Assembly: GCA_945870425.1 (NCBI GenBank)
Contig: CAMBSD010000003.1
Span: forward strand, 124,001-188,000
Direction of reading: 5' to 3'
Length of the DNA: 64,000 nt
Source of the DNA: Chitinophaga pinensis
GTDB taxonomy: Bacteria > Bacteroidota > Bacteroidia > UKL13-3
Positions 54,965 to 63,885 of the stretch are shown piece after piece (the first letter of the stretch is position 1; the number at the start of each line of letters is the position of its first letter). The notes beneath the pieces are model-generated. The model made no database searches. It was not told the origin of the DNA and saw only the letters and a program-made list of their open reading frames with translations. Both the position numbers and the translations under genes were made by a program.

Positions 54965-55033
54965 ATTCTATACAGTTTCTAAATTGCCCCGCAAATTTTC
55001 ATTAAACTTGCACTCATTTTATCTCAAACACAA

Positions 55034-57520
55034 TTGTCTTTCGAACCTTATTCATACCAATTACCTGTTGCTGATATCATCAATGAAGTAAAGCAGCACT
55101 TATCTGAAAACAATACACTCATTGTAAATGCCCCACCGGGTGCAGGTAAGAGTACCTTGCTTCCATTGACCTTATTAGATGAAGCTTGGTTAAAAGGTAA
55201 AAAAATCATCATGCTAGAGCCTCGCAGGTTAGCAGCACGTAGCATTGCTACCCGCATGGCAGAGCTATGGGGCGATAATGTGGGTGATACCATTGGTTAT
55301 CGCATTCGTTTTGAAAATAGAATAAGTGATAAGACAAGAATTGAAGTGGTTACAGAAGGTATTCTAACACGTATGCTTCATTCTGATAATGCACTCGAAC
55401 ATGTGGGATTGGTGATATTTGATGAATTTCATGAACGTAGTTTGTTTGCGGATGTAGCCATGGCATTGTGCCGAGAAGCCCAGCAAATACTAAGGCCCGA
55501 CTTACGCATGATGATCATGTCGGCCACATTGGATATGCCTCAATTAACAGCTTTGCTTAAATGTCCAGTGGCTATAAGTGAAGGCAAGCAATATCCTGTG
55601 GAGGTAAAGTATGTGGGTGATCAAGACCCATTCTTATTGCCAGAAACAACAGCTCATACCATTGTAAAAGCGGTGAAAGAAAATCCGGGAGATGTTTTGG
55701 TTTTCTTGCCAGGTGAGGGAGAAATAAAAAAATGTGCTGAATTATTGAAAGGTAGATTGACCGATTTTGCCATTCATCCTTTGTATGGACAGTTGCCTCA
55801 AAAGGAACAAATAGCTGCCATAATGCCAAATAGAAATGGGAAGCGAAAAGTGGTGCTGGCAACATCCATTGCTGAAACAAGTTTAACGATTGAAGGCATA
55901 AAAATAGTAATTGATACAGGTTTTGCTCGTGTGTCGCGCTTTGATCCTAAGTCAGGTTTATCAAGACTTGAGACAGTAAGCATCACAAAAGATTCAGCCA
56001 ATCAAAGAGCTGGTCGTGCAGGCAGATTAAGTGCAGGTGTTTGCTATCGCATGTGGACCAAAGCCACACATGAAAGACTATCAGAACATCGCACACCAGA
56101 GATAATGGATGCAGATTTGGCAGCCCTTGTTTTGGATATGGCCAAGTGGGGCATCAGCCATATTGAGCAACTCACCTGGTTAACACCACCACCAAAAGCA
56201 TCCATCTCACAAGCCCTAGATGTGTTGACTAGTTTAAATGCCATTGACACTAAAAGAAAAATAACAGAGCATGGCATTGACATACACCAATTGCCTTGTC
56301 ACCCAAGGATAGCACACATGCTTTTAAAAGCAAAGCAAGACAGGGCCATTCCATTAGCTGCAGATATTGCTGCTGTATTGGAAGAGCGTGATCCATTGCC
56401 AAAAGACAGTGGTATAGATATCAATTTGCGAATAGAAGCATTGCGTAGAGGTAGACAAAACAATAGCCTAGGCAATCGTTTTAATAGGATTGAAAAAGTA
56501 GCTGAATCCTACAGAAGAATGTTGAACGCTACATTAGATAATGGCCCTGTGGATGATTATGAAACAGGTTTGTTATTGGCATACACATACCCTGAACGCA
56601 TTGCTTTTGCAAGGCCTGGCAACAATGCACAATTTCAATTGGCCAATGGCAAAATAGCCACTGCAGGTCACCGAGATAATTTGGCAAATGAACCTTGGCT
56701 TGCTGTGGCACATATCGATACAAGAGATGGTCTAGGTAAAATTTTCATGGCATCACCGCTTAATCCCAAAGACTTGTTGCCAATGGTAAAAGAAGTGGAA
56801 GTCATACAATGGGATACTCGCAAAGGTGGTTTGATTGCCAGCAAAGACTTACGCATTGGAAGTATCGTTTTGCAATCTAAACCTATTGCAGCGACTAGTG
56901 AAAAGCATTTGATTGAAGCCATTTCGAATGCAATAAAAAATGAAGGAGAGTCGCTGTTAAACTTTGATGATGATTTCAAACAATTACAAAATCGCATACT
57001 AAGTGTTTGCAAGTGGAATGGCTTTAAAGATTGGCCTAATTTTAGCATAGGCGATTTGTTATTGCATAATTTGGACTGGCTTGGTTTTTATTTACCTAAG
57101 GTGAAAAAGCCTGAAGACCTAAAGAAAATTAATGTAAGCGAGGCCTTGTATGCCTATTTAAGTTGGGAGCAACAGCAAGAATTAGAGCGGCAGGCACCTG
57201 CCAAAATTAAAGTCCCAAGTGGTTCAAGTATTGCCATTGAATATTTTGCAAATGCAGAAACACCCGTTTTATCTGTAAGGTTGCAAGAGGTATTTGGGAT
57301 GGCTGATACCCCAAAAGTAAATGATGGTAAAGTATCTCTAGTGATGCATTTATTATCGCCCGGTTTCAAGCCTGTGCAAGTAACTTCAGACTTAAGAAGC
57401 TTTTGGGATAATACCTATTTTGAAGTAAAAAAGGAATTGAAACGCAGATATCCTAAACATGCTTGGCCTGATGAACCTTGGACCGCAACAGCCGTTGCCA
57501 AAGGTGGAGTAAGGCGTTAA
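55034..57520 (+). CDS. hrpB: ATP-dependent helicase HrpB
   Basis: HrpB is a DEAH-family helicase of unknown cellular target; the family is common in Proteobacteria and Bacteroidota. The 828-residue protein has Walker A APPGAGKST, DEAH variant VIFDEFHERS, SATLD, LATSIAETSLTIEG, and QRAGRAGRL, then the HrpB-specific C-terminal domain with PKHAWPDEP. The start is TTG 55034; no ATG precedes the conserved N-terminus. A terminator follows. Confidence 0.95.
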   Translation: MSFEPYSYQLPVADIINEVKQHLSENNTLIVNAPPGAGKSTLLPLTLLDEAWLKGKKIIMLEPRRLAARSIATRMAELWGDNVGDTIGYRIRFENRISDKTRIEVVTEGILTRMLHSDNALEHVGLVIFDEFHERSLFADVAMALCREAQQILRPDLRMMIMSATLDMPQLTALLKCPVAISEGKQYPVEVKYVGDQDPFLLPETTAHTIVKAVKENPGDVLVFLPGEGEIKKCAELLKGRLTDFAIHPLYGQLPQKEQIAAIMPNRNGKRKVVLATSIAETSLTIEGIKIVIDTGFARVSRFDPKSGLSRLETVSITKDSANQRAGRAGRLSAGVCYRMWTKATHERLSEHRTPEIMDADLAALVLDMAKWGISHIEQLTWLTPPPKASISQALDVLTSLNAIDTKRKITEHGIDIHQLPCHPRIAHMLLKAKQDRAIPLAADIAAVLEERDPLPKDSGIDINLRIEALRRGRQNNSLGNRFNRIEKVAESYRRMLNATLDNGPVDDYETGLLLAYTYPERIAFARPGNNAQFQLANGKIATAGHRDNLANEPWLAVAHIDTRDGLGKIFMASPLNPKDLLPMVKEVEVIQWDTRKGGLIASKDLRIGSIVLQSKPIAATSEKHLIEAISNAIKNEGESLLNFDDDFKQLQNRILSVCKWNGFKDWPNFSIGDLLLHNLDWLGFYLPKVKKPEDLKKINVSEALYAYLSWEQQQELERQAPAKIKVPSGSSIAIEYFANAETPVLSVRLQEVFGMADTPKVNDGKVSLVMHLLSPGFKPVQVTSDLRSFWDNTYFEVKKELKRRYPKHAWPDEPWTATAVAKGGVRR

Positions 57521-57524
57521 ATAA

Positions 57525-57556
57525 AAAAGGGTTGAATAGTTTAACCCTTTTATTTT
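57525..57556 (+). terminator. Intrinsic terminator of hrpB
   Basis: AAAAGGGTT (57525-57533) pairs with AACCCTTTT (57543-57551) around a 9-nt loop and is followed by ATTTTT. It lies 4 nt after the hrpB stop. Confidence 0.85.
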
Positions 57557-57559
57557 TAA

Positions 57560-57769
57560 TTATGATGCTTTGTAAGCAACTTCAAATTCTTTGACAAAAT
57601 CGGCTAATTTGATTTTAGCCAAACTTGGTTTTCTTTTCCAGTAATCTTCTTGAAGCAAAGCATTACGAATAAATTTACCCATTTGTGCATACCCTTCGGC
57701 ATAGGTTTTTGGTAAACCCGCTTGCTACAAGCCATTCAGAGCATTTTCAAAACCAAAGGTAGTTCAAGA
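57560..57769 (-). pseudogene. C-terminal remnant of a decayed gene
   Basis: On the minus strand a frame ending at TAA 57560-57562 reads, from upstream, TTFGFENALNGL, a TAG, then QAGLPKTYAEGYAQMGKF and IRNALLQEDYWKRKPSL to VKEFEVAYKAS. The part after the TAG is clearly protein-like, and the part before it continues sensibly for 12 codons up to a TGA. It looks like the last 65-70 codons of a gene with a nonsense codon and a lost front. I do not recognise the family. Confidence 0.5.
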
Positions 57770-57941
57770 TGTATTATTGTTTATTTAATTAGATAATTCT
57801 TCTACAATTTCTAAAAAACAATATTCATCGCTTTCAATTTTTCGAATATTTTACTAGTAAAAGTTAAACACAGTGCATATGACCTACAATCGGATAAATG
57901 ATTTGTTAAATCAATTTATATAAGAGCTTTTAAGCATAAAC
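57770..57941. other. AT-rich spacer before the TonB-like gene
   Basis: Nothing recognisable is seen in this stretch, between the pseudogene remnant and the end of the TonB-like gene. Confidence 0.5.
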
Positions 57942-58778
57942 TTATGGCTTAAATCTAAATACAATAGTCATGGTTCCATATTGTTCATCCGGACCATCAT
58001 TTCTGCTTGAGAATCGAGTTTGCAATGCGCCTTGTTTAGCTTTCTCTAGTAGGCTAGGGTTTAGCGTTGTACTACCCATTTGACCAGGCGTAGCTTTTGT
58101 GACATTGCCATCTCTATCAACAATAATGCGCACAACAACTTTACCCGTTTCGCTTGAATTATCTTCGATATTTGGAAGCTTGGCTACTTTCCTACCGGTT
58201 AAATTATAACTCACGCCATCTTTGCCAGTGCCCAAGCCAGAATCACCTAAACCTGTTCCTTTTGGATCTCCATCTGGTGAACCATCATACCTTCCTTCGT
58301 TACCTGGAATATCACCACTCCCATAACCTCCTCCTTGATTGCCTTTTTTACCACCTTTTTTAAACAAGGCATTTGTATTTACAACAGGTTCTGGTTCTTT
58401 TTTAGGTAATTCAATTTTAGGCTCGTGTTTAGGTTTTAATTCAGTATGTTTATGTTCTTTTTCTGCTTTCTTTTCCGTTACATTCACCTCGTCTGTTTCT
58501 TGGGTAATAGAAGGAGGGTCTTGTTGGCTTTCAATAGGAACAAATGTTTCTTGGGTTTGAGAAGGCTCGGGAACTGGAGCAATATCAGGCCCCCCCATGC
58601 TCTCATCACCCAATAACATCTTCATTCCTTCCAATTCCATGGGAGGATTTGGAGGGGAGATAACAAAAAATATTAAAGCCAAGAGGGCAATTCCATGTAT
58701 TAACAAAGTGCCCGCAAGCCCATAATAATTGTGCTTTCGGCCCTTTCGCTCAATATAATAGTTTTCCTGTGTGGTCAT
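57942..58778 (-). CDS. TonB-like energy transducer protein
   Basis: A 278-residue protein with one membrane helix near the N-terminus (about 20-42, LAGTLLIHGIALLALIFFVI), a long Pro/Lys/Glu-rich periplasmic spacer (EPSQTQETFVPIE and KKAEKEHKHTELKPKHEPK), a Gly-rich part (GGKKGNQGGGYGSGD), and a C-terminal domain VVVRIIVDRDGNVTKATPG that resembles TonB. It should carry inner-membrane energy to outer-membrane receptors. ExbB and ExbD are not adjacent, so the motor partner is elsewhere. Confidence 0.85.
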   Translation of the reverse strand: MTTQENYYIERKGRKHNYYGLAGTLLIHGIALLALIFFVISPPNPPMELEGMKMLLGDESMGGPDIAPVPEPSQTQETFVPIESQQDPPSITQETDEVNVTEKKAEKEHKHTELKPKHEPKIELPKKEPEPVVNTNALFKKGGKKGNQGGGYGSGDIPGNEGRYDGSPDGDPKGTGLGDSGLGTGKDGVSYNLTGRKVAKLPNIEDNSSETGKVVVRIIVDRDGNVTKATPGQMGSTTLNPSLLEKAKQGALQTRFSSRNDGPDEQYGTMTIVFRFKP

Positions 58779-58873
58779 AGCTTAAGAATATTTTGTAAAT
58801 ATATAAACGAATGGGCCCTGACTTTCTTATGACATATTCACATCTACACAACTAAAATGCTTTTTTGTATGAT

Positions 58874-58904
58874 ATTGCATAATCCTTTTGGCTGCTTACA
58901 TTTG
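58874..58904 (+). promoter_or_regulatory. purB promoter that would give a nearly leaderless mRNA
   Basis: TACATTTG at 58897-58904 matches the -7 consensus exactly, and ATTG at 58874-58877, 19 nt upstream, fits three of four bases of TTTG. The purB ATG is at 58909, only 4 nt after the box, so transcription would begin at or next to the start codon. Confidence 0.55.
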
Positions 58905-58908
58905 CGGT

Positions 58909-60246
58909 ATGCAATTAAATTCCCTTTCAGCTATTTCTCCTGTTGATGGTCGCTACCGCAGGCAAACCGAAAATCTTGACCAATATTTTAGTGAATTTGC
59001 CTTAATCAAGTACCGTATTCAGGTGGAGATAGAGTATTTTATAGCCTTAAGTCATTATGGATTAAAAGGTTTGGAAATAAAACCAAATGAATCTAATTTG
59101 AGAGATATTTATAAAAATTTTAGTTTGGATGATGCAACACGTATTAAAGAGATTGAGAAAACTACCAACCATGATGTAAAAGCGGTGGAGTACTTTTTGA
59201 AAGAAGAGTTCGCAAAACTTGGATTGCAAGCTGTAAGTGAGTTTGTACATTTTGGATTAACTAGCCAAGATATTAACAATACGGCTATTCCTTTAAGTAT
59301 TAAGGATGCTTTGGAGCAAAGCATAATTCCGAGCTTACAAAAGGTGATTGAAAAATTGGATATGCTGAGTAATGAATATAAAGATGTATCTTTATTAGCT
59401 CGTACACATGGACAAGCTGCAAGCCCAACAAGATTGGGTAAAGAAATATATGTATTTGTTGAAAGGTTAAAGCAACAACAAAAACAGTTGATTCATATTC
59501 CATATTCTGCTAAGTTTGGCGGTGCAACAGGAAATATGAATGCGCATCATATTGCTTATCCAACACATAATTGGCATCAATTTGCAGATACCTTTGTTAA
59601 CAATATTCTTGGGCTACATAGATCAAATCCTACAACGCAAATAGAACATTACGATAACCTCGCTGCTTTGTTTGATTGCTTTAAGAGAATCAATAACATA
59701 TTGATTGATTTAAGTCGTGATGTATGGCAATACGTGGCAATGGATTATTTCAAACAAAGGCTGAAAGAAGGTGAGGTAGGCAGCAGTGCCATGCCTCATA
59801 AAGTGAATCCCATTGATTTTGAAAATGCCGAAGGTAATTTGGGATTATCCAATGCTATTTTTGAGCATCTATCAGCTAAATTACCTATCTCAAGATTACA
59901 AAGAGATTTAACCGATTCAACTGTACTTAGAAATTTAGGAGTGCCATTTGCTCATAGCCTTATCGCTTATGCGTCATTGCAAAAAGGTTTGGATAAATTG
60001 GTTTTAAATGAGGATAAAATCAAGCAGGATTTGGAAGACAATTGGGCAGTAGTGGCAGAGGCTATTCAAACTATTTTACGTAGAGAAAATTACCCAAAAC
60101 CATACGAAGCTTTAAAAGCACTCACAAGAACGCACGAATTGATTACCCAAAAAACTATACACTTTTTTATAGATGGTTTAGATGTGAGTGAACAAGTTAA
60201 ATTAGAATTACGTAATGTTACACCACACAACTATACTGGAATTTGA
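58909..60246 (+). CDS. purB: Adenylosuccinate lyase
   Basis: PurB catalyses two steps in purine synthesis: SAICAR to AICAR and adenylosuccinate to AMP. I start it at ATG 58909 (MQLNSLSAISPVDGRY), which gives 445 residues; an earlier TTG adds seven unconserved residues. The signature GSSAMPHKVNP, the SPVDGRYRR opening, and HFGLTSQDINNTAIP (where His-Thr-Ser-type residues bind substrate) are clear. A lipoprotein gene begins 1 nt after its stop. Confidence 0.97.
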   Translation: MQLNSLSAISPVDGRYRRQTENLDQYFSEFALIKYRIQVEIEYFIALSHYGLKGLEIKPNESNLRDIYKNFSLDDATRIKEIEKTTNHDVKAVEYFLKEEFAKLGLQAVSEFVHFGLTSQDINNTAIPLSIKDALEQSIIPSLQKVIEKLDMLSNEYKDVSLLARTHGQAASPTRLGKEIYVFVERLKQQQKQLIHIPYSAKFGGATGNMNAHHIAYPTHNWHQFADTFVNNILGLHRSNPTTQIEHYDNLAALFDCFKRINNILIDLSRDVWQYVAMDYFKQRLKEGEVGSSAMPHKVNPIDFENAEGNLGLSNAIFEHLSAKLPISRLQRDLTDSTVLRNLGVPFAHSLIAYASLQKGLDKLVLNEDKIKQDLEDNWAVVAEAIQTILRRENYPKPYEALKALTRTHELITQKTIHFFIDGLDVSEQVKLELRNVTPHNYTGI

Positions 60247-60247
60247 G

Positions 60248-60808
60248 ATGAAAAAAACAAGTAAATTCATTCTGACATTTATGGTTATCGGCTCTACATT
60301 ATATGGATGTGATGATAATAAAGTAGTACTTTACCATGATATTGATAACACCAATTATACAATAAATAATGGTATTCGACCTAACTACTATAATGCGAAA
60401 ATTCCAGGATTAAATGCGCAAGTAATTGATTATACGCTTCCAAATGAATATCAAAACAAAAGTCAATTGTTTCCAGATAGTAGTTTGGTGATAAGTTGGG
60501 ATGCGGCAGGTTTCAAGAATGCTAACGCCTTTTTAAAGTACTTTAAACAAATTCAATTGTTGATAAGAGATGGTAATAAGGAAGAAATAGCTAATCATAT
60601 CAACTTTCCACTTAAGAATTTGTCCAACAAAAAAGAATTCTTAGAAAATTATGACAAAATATTTGATGAAGTATTCAAATATGAAGTGTTAAATCAGGAT
60701 CCTAATTTCATGTTTCGTAATAATTTTGGTGCTCTTGCAGGACATGATGGTCAATTGTGGTTTAAGCCTAAGGGTGGCTCATACACAGTTATTGCAATGA
60801 ACTTTTAG
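60248..60808 (+). CDS. Lipoprotein of unknown function
   Basis: A 186-residue lipoprotein starting at ATG 60248 (MKKTSKFILTFMVIGSTLYGC), with lipobox LYGC so Cys21 would be lipidated. An in-frame TTG upstream, within purB, is not used in my model. The mature part is mixed helix and strand with FENYDKIFDEVFKYEV-like charged segments and no recognised motif. It starts 1 nt after purB, so it is surely cotranscribed. It ends by overlapping the convergent WbqC gene by 4 nt. Confidence 0.75.
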   Translation: MKKTSKFILTFMVIGSTLYGCDDNKVVLYHDIDNTNYTINNGIRPNYYNAKIPGLNAQVIDYTLPNEYQNKSQLFPDSSLVISWDAAGFKNANAFLKYFKQIQLLIRDGNKEEIANHINFPLKNLSNKKEFLENYDKIFDEVFKYEVLNQDPNFMFRNNFGALAGHDGQLWFKPKGGSYTVIAMNF

Positions 60809-61407
60809 ATATAATATTGCCTACTATCAGGCCCTTGGCTAAATAGTAAATCAATAATGGATAGATTGGACTGAAATCCAAATTTACTATCAAACACTTG
60901 ATAATAAGGTTTTAAATCTTTTGGCGTTGTATCCATTTTCTTGGTGTTAAATTGACTTCTAAAATCTGGATGATAATCTTTGACAAATACGTTTGTAAAA
61001 TTTATCTTGGTTTTTATTTTTACTAATTTTAAACAAAGTTCAAACAGCTTTAGGTTAAATTCATATAGGGTATGAATGTTTTTATCGAAATAGATGATTT
61101 CAAATTTATCTTTATAGTATAAAAAATAGGGCGAGTTATTGTAAGCAGAAATAATGCTTTGCCAATGATGTCGTTTCCAATCTGTATCTGATTGCGTTTT
61201 TATTTCAGAGATGAGTTGGTTGTCGCCATGCTGAATTGGAATAATTAATGGCAATATTCCATTGGCAGATAGGATTTTAGATCTGTTTCGATAGGTTTGT
61301 TTTATGAAATTTTCTTGGGTTTCAATCAACACCTCTTCGTGTTTGGCCAATTCGCTTATGTAAGCTATACTTGGTAAATAATGTAAACTAAATAAGGGCA
61401 GATTCAT
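60805..61407 (-). CDS. WbqC-like family protein
   Basis: A 200-residue protein of the WbqC-like family, found in O-antigen and other surface polysaccharide regions, with no proven reaction. I start it at ATG 61407 (MNLPLFSLHYLPSIAYISEL), 1 nt after the stop of the methyltransferase; an upstream frame start adds 11 residues that overlap it. Typical segments are YRNRSKILSANGILPLIIPIQ and DWKRHHWQSIISAYNNSPYF. It is the last of three minus-strand genes. Confidence 0.88.
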   Translation of the reverse strand: MNLPLFSLHYLPSIAYISELAKHEEVLIETQENFIKQTYRNRSKILSANGILPLIIPIQHGDNQLISEIKTQSDTDWKRHHWQSIISAYNNSPYFLYYKDKFEIIYFDKNIHTLYEFNLKLFELCLKLVKIKTKINFTNVFVKDYHPDFRSQFNTKKMDTTPKDLKPYYQVFDSKFGFQSNLSIIDLLFSQGPDSRQYYI

Positions 61408-61408
61408 T

Positions 61409-62143
61409 TTACTTAGCTCCAACTTTTGTGAAAATTTCAATACTGATTTCTATTTTGGATGCACAATTAAAGGCTTTAATCAAATCTGCTTCGATCATGG
61501 AAGATGGGTTGTTACCGTTCTTATTAATATAGTTTTGAATAGCACTCCAAGTATTAATATAACCTAGAATATCATCCACGCTCCACTTTAATTTTGTGTA
61601 ATGTTTTTCTGTTTTTATTTCATTGAAAGGAAAAGGGATGCTTTCATATTTCTCATCCAAATATCTTCTTTCTGGATCCCAATAATCGCCAACTACTTCT
61701 ACATAAAACCTTTGAATAATCTCATCCACCTCTGGTATGGAAGTAAACAAACCGTAACCTAAAACTGCTACTAATCCATTTGGTTTTAAAACCCTCCTTA
61801 CTTCCTTATAAAATTCATCAAAATGAAACCAGTGGAAAGCCTGTGCTACAATAATCAAATCTATGCTTGTATCTTTTAAACTACTATTTTCAGCCTTTTC
61901 AATATGATAAGAAATGTTTGGTTTCTGGATAGCATGGTCTATTTGCTTTTGACTGATATCGGATGCAAACACCTTTTTGAATGTATCTGAAAGCATGGCT
62001 GAAATTTGTCCATTTCCACAAGCGCAATCCCATGCCAGTTGCCTTTCTTTGCAATGAGAAAATATCTCTTGAATCAAACTTTGAGGGTAGCTAGGTCGAT
62101 ACTTAGCATATAAGTCAGCTTGATTTGAGAAATTGTCTTTCAC
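61409..62143 (-). CDS. SAM-dependent methyltransferase, class I
   Basis: A soluble methyltransferase of about 244 residues. SAM motif I is LAWDCACGNGQIS, the acidic residue lies in VFASDISQKQ, and motif IV is LIIVAQAFHWFHFDEF. The sequence looks like the UbiE/small-molecule methyltransferase type. I place the start at GTG 62143 (MKDNFSNQADLYAKYRPSYP), which overlaps the pepT stop by one base (TAGTG), so translation is coupled. A GTG at 62161 adds six residues. The substrate is unknown. Confidence 0.85.
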   Translation of the reverse strand: MKDNFSNQADLYAKYRPSYPQSLIQEIFSHCKERQLAWDCACGNGQISAMLSDTFKKVFASDISQKQIDHAIQKPNISYHIEKAENSSLKDTSIDLIIVAQAFHWFHFDEFYKEVRRVLKPNGLVAVLGYGLFTSIPEVDEIIQRFYVEVVGDYWDPERRYLDEKYESIPFPFNEIKTEKHYTKLKWSVDDILGYINTWSAIQNYINKNGNNPSSMIEADLIKAFNCASKIEISIEIFTKVGAK

Positions 62144-63396
62144 TATTTTTTCTCCTCCCACACTTGCACCAAATTCACTAACACTTCCACTGCTTTTTGC
62201 ATGTCTTGAACACTCACATATTCCATTTTGCTATGAATAGCCATTTCACCTGTAAAAATATTAGGACAAGGTAATCCCATAAAAGATAATCTTGAGCCAT
62301 CTGTACCTCCACGTATATTCATTATTTCAGGCTCAATTCCAGATCTTCGATATGCTTCGCCAGCATTTGCCATTACTTGAGGGAATTGGTCTAACATCTC
62401 TTTCATATTGCGATATTGCTCAACTACCTTCATGTCAAATGTGGCTCCAGGAAATTTATCAACGGCTTTTTTTGCCAAATTTGCCAACCTGTTTTCATAT
62501 ATGGAAAGGTTTGAAGTTTCAAAATCTCTAACAATGAATTGAACATAGCACTGCTCCAATCCGCCTTGGGTGTGAACGGGATGTACAAAGCCTTCATAGC
62601 CTTCAGTGGCTTCTGGGCACCATGTATCACTTGGTAGTAAGTCCATAAAATAGGCTGCGACTTTTTGCGCATTTACCATTTTATTTTTTGCATAACCTGG
62701 ATGAGCGCTCACTCCAGTAAATGTTATGGTGCAAGCATCTGCCGAAAAGCTTTCACCTTCCAACATGCCTCTTTCGCCACCATCAAGGGTATATCCAAAA
62801 TCTGCGTTGAGCTTTTGCATATCCACTTTGTTCACACCTCTACCAATTTCCTCATCTGGGGTAAATAGAATGCGGATTTTACCATGCTTAATTTCGGGGT
62901 GTTGCAAAATGTAATTAGCAAAATCCATGATTATAGCCACACCTGCTTTATCATCAGCTCCAAGCAAGGTTTTGCCGCTAGCTGTGATAATATCATCACC
63001 AATACGTTCTGATAAGTAAGGGTGCTTTTGACTTGAAATAACAACTGAATTATCATCAGGTAGAACAATATCGCTTCCATCCCAAGCCTTATGAAGTATT
63101 GGTTTTACATCTGTTCCACTGCAATCAGGGGCGGTATCCACATGAGAGCAGAAGCAAATAACAGGTGTTTGATTGTCTGAATTGGCTTCAATCGTAGCAT
63201 AAACATAGCCATGCTCATCTAATTCAGCATCTAATATACCTATTTGCTTTAGCTCTTCAACAAGCAATCTGCTTAAATCCTTTTGCTTCATGCTTGATGG
63301 CTGAGTGTTTGATTCTGGGTCAGCAGTAGTGTCTATTTGCACATAACGCATTAATCGTTCGGCAACAGTGTGTTTATAATGGTCGATTAATGGCAT
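62143..63396 (-). CDS. pepT: Peptidase T (tripeptide aminopeptidase)
   Basis: PepT is a zinc M20 exopeptidase that removes the N-terminal residue from tripeptides. The 417-residue protein has the zinc ligands in CFCSHVDTAPDCSG, GADDKAGVAI, FTPDEEIGRG, TLDGGERG and the C-terminal IHSKMEYVS, and NIRGGTDGSRLSFMGLPCPN. Length is normal. It heads a three-gene minus-strand operon with a methyltransferase and WbqC-like gene, with tight overlaps. It is cytoplasmic. Confidence 0.97.
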   Translation of the reverse strand: MPLIDHYKHTVAERLMRYVQIDTTADPESNTQPSSMKQKDLSRLLVEELKQIGILDAELDEHGYVYATIEANSDNQTPVICFCSHVDTAPDCSGTDVKPILHKAWDGSDIVLPDDNSVVISSQKHPYLSERIGDDIITASGKTLLGADDKAGVAIIMDFANYILQHPEIKHGKIRILFTPDEEIGRGVNKVDMQKLNADFGYTLDGGERGMLEGESFSADACTITFTGVSAHPGYAKNKMVNAQKVAAYFMDLLPSDTWCPEATEGYEGFVHPVHTQGGLEQCYVQFIVRDFETSNLSIYENRLANLAKKAVDKFPGATFDMKVVEQYRNMKEMLDQFPQVMANAGEAYRRSGIEPEIMNIRGGTDGSRLSFMGLPCPNIFTGEMAIHSKMEYVSVQDMQKAVEVLVNLVQVWEEKK

Positions 63397-63617
63397 CTGT
63401 TAAGAATTTGACCTGCAATATAATTATTGATTGGATAATGTTTTTTCAATTTGGGTTGACTTGCTCTATTATGGGAAAAAAACGGCATTTTATTTTTTTG
63501 TAAGTTCTTGAATATTATTTATATGCGATTTAGGTATGATTTAGGTAACAAATAAAGAAATCTTCAAACTTGGGGTTTAAGACAAAACAAAGGTTTAATC
63601 TTTTAAAACTAAACATT
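63397..63617. other. AT-rich upstream region between pepT and the small ORFs
   Basis: No ORF and no perfect promoter are found. Both pepT (minus) and the small ORF at 63618 (plus) would take their promoters from it. AT content is very high. Confidence 0.45.
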
Positions 63618-63701
63618 ATGTACGGACTAATCGTTAATGCGCAATTTGTAGTATTAAATGCTATAAAAGCGTTGTCAAAAACATTGAAGTTGTTTGTGTA
63701 A
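63618..63701 (+). CDS. Candidate 27-residue hydrophobic small ORF
   Basis: ATG 63618 begins MYGLIVNAQFVVLNAIKALS and ends KTLKLFV at TAA 63699-63701. It is amphipathic and hydrophobic, like a small membrane-active peptide. It is followed 19 nt later by a terminator hairpin, so it would sit on a short independent transcript. No family is recognised; it could also be a noncoding RNA. Confidence 0.35.
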   Translation: MYGLIVNAQFVVLNAIKALSKTLKLFV

Positions 63702-63719
63702 AAACTTCAACACTAAGAT

Positions 63720-63746
63720 ACTGCCGCATAAATGCGGCAGTTTTAT
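63720..63746 (+). terminator. Terminator hairpin between the two small ORFs
   Basis: CTGCCGCA (63721-63728) pairs with TGCGGCAG (63733-63740), loop TAAA, plus an outer A-T pair, followed by TTTTATT. It is the most GC-rich stem near the right end. Confidence 0.85.
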
Positions 63747-63759
63747 TAAACAAATAATT

Positions 63760-63885
63760 ATGAATACAATAATAGCCTTAGCACAACAAACACATTTAAG
63801 TCTAATGAAGACCTTGTTAAAGATTATTAGAGAACTTGATTCCAACACGAAGGATTTAAATAAAAACTCAAATCAAACTACCTAA
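63760..63885 (+). CDS. Candidate 41-residue small ORF
   Basis: The ATG at 63760 (MNTIIALAQQTHLSLMKTLL) gives 41 residues, hydrophobic and helical first, polar at the end (NTKDLNKNSNQTT). A longer frame starting at 63694 would span the terminator hairpin, so the inner ATG is more likely. The helix (LAQQTHLSLMKTLLKIIREL) resembles the previous small ORF in pattern. Function unknown. Confidence 0.35.
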   Translation: MNTIIALAQQTHLSLMKTLLKIIRELDSNTKDLNKNSNQTT

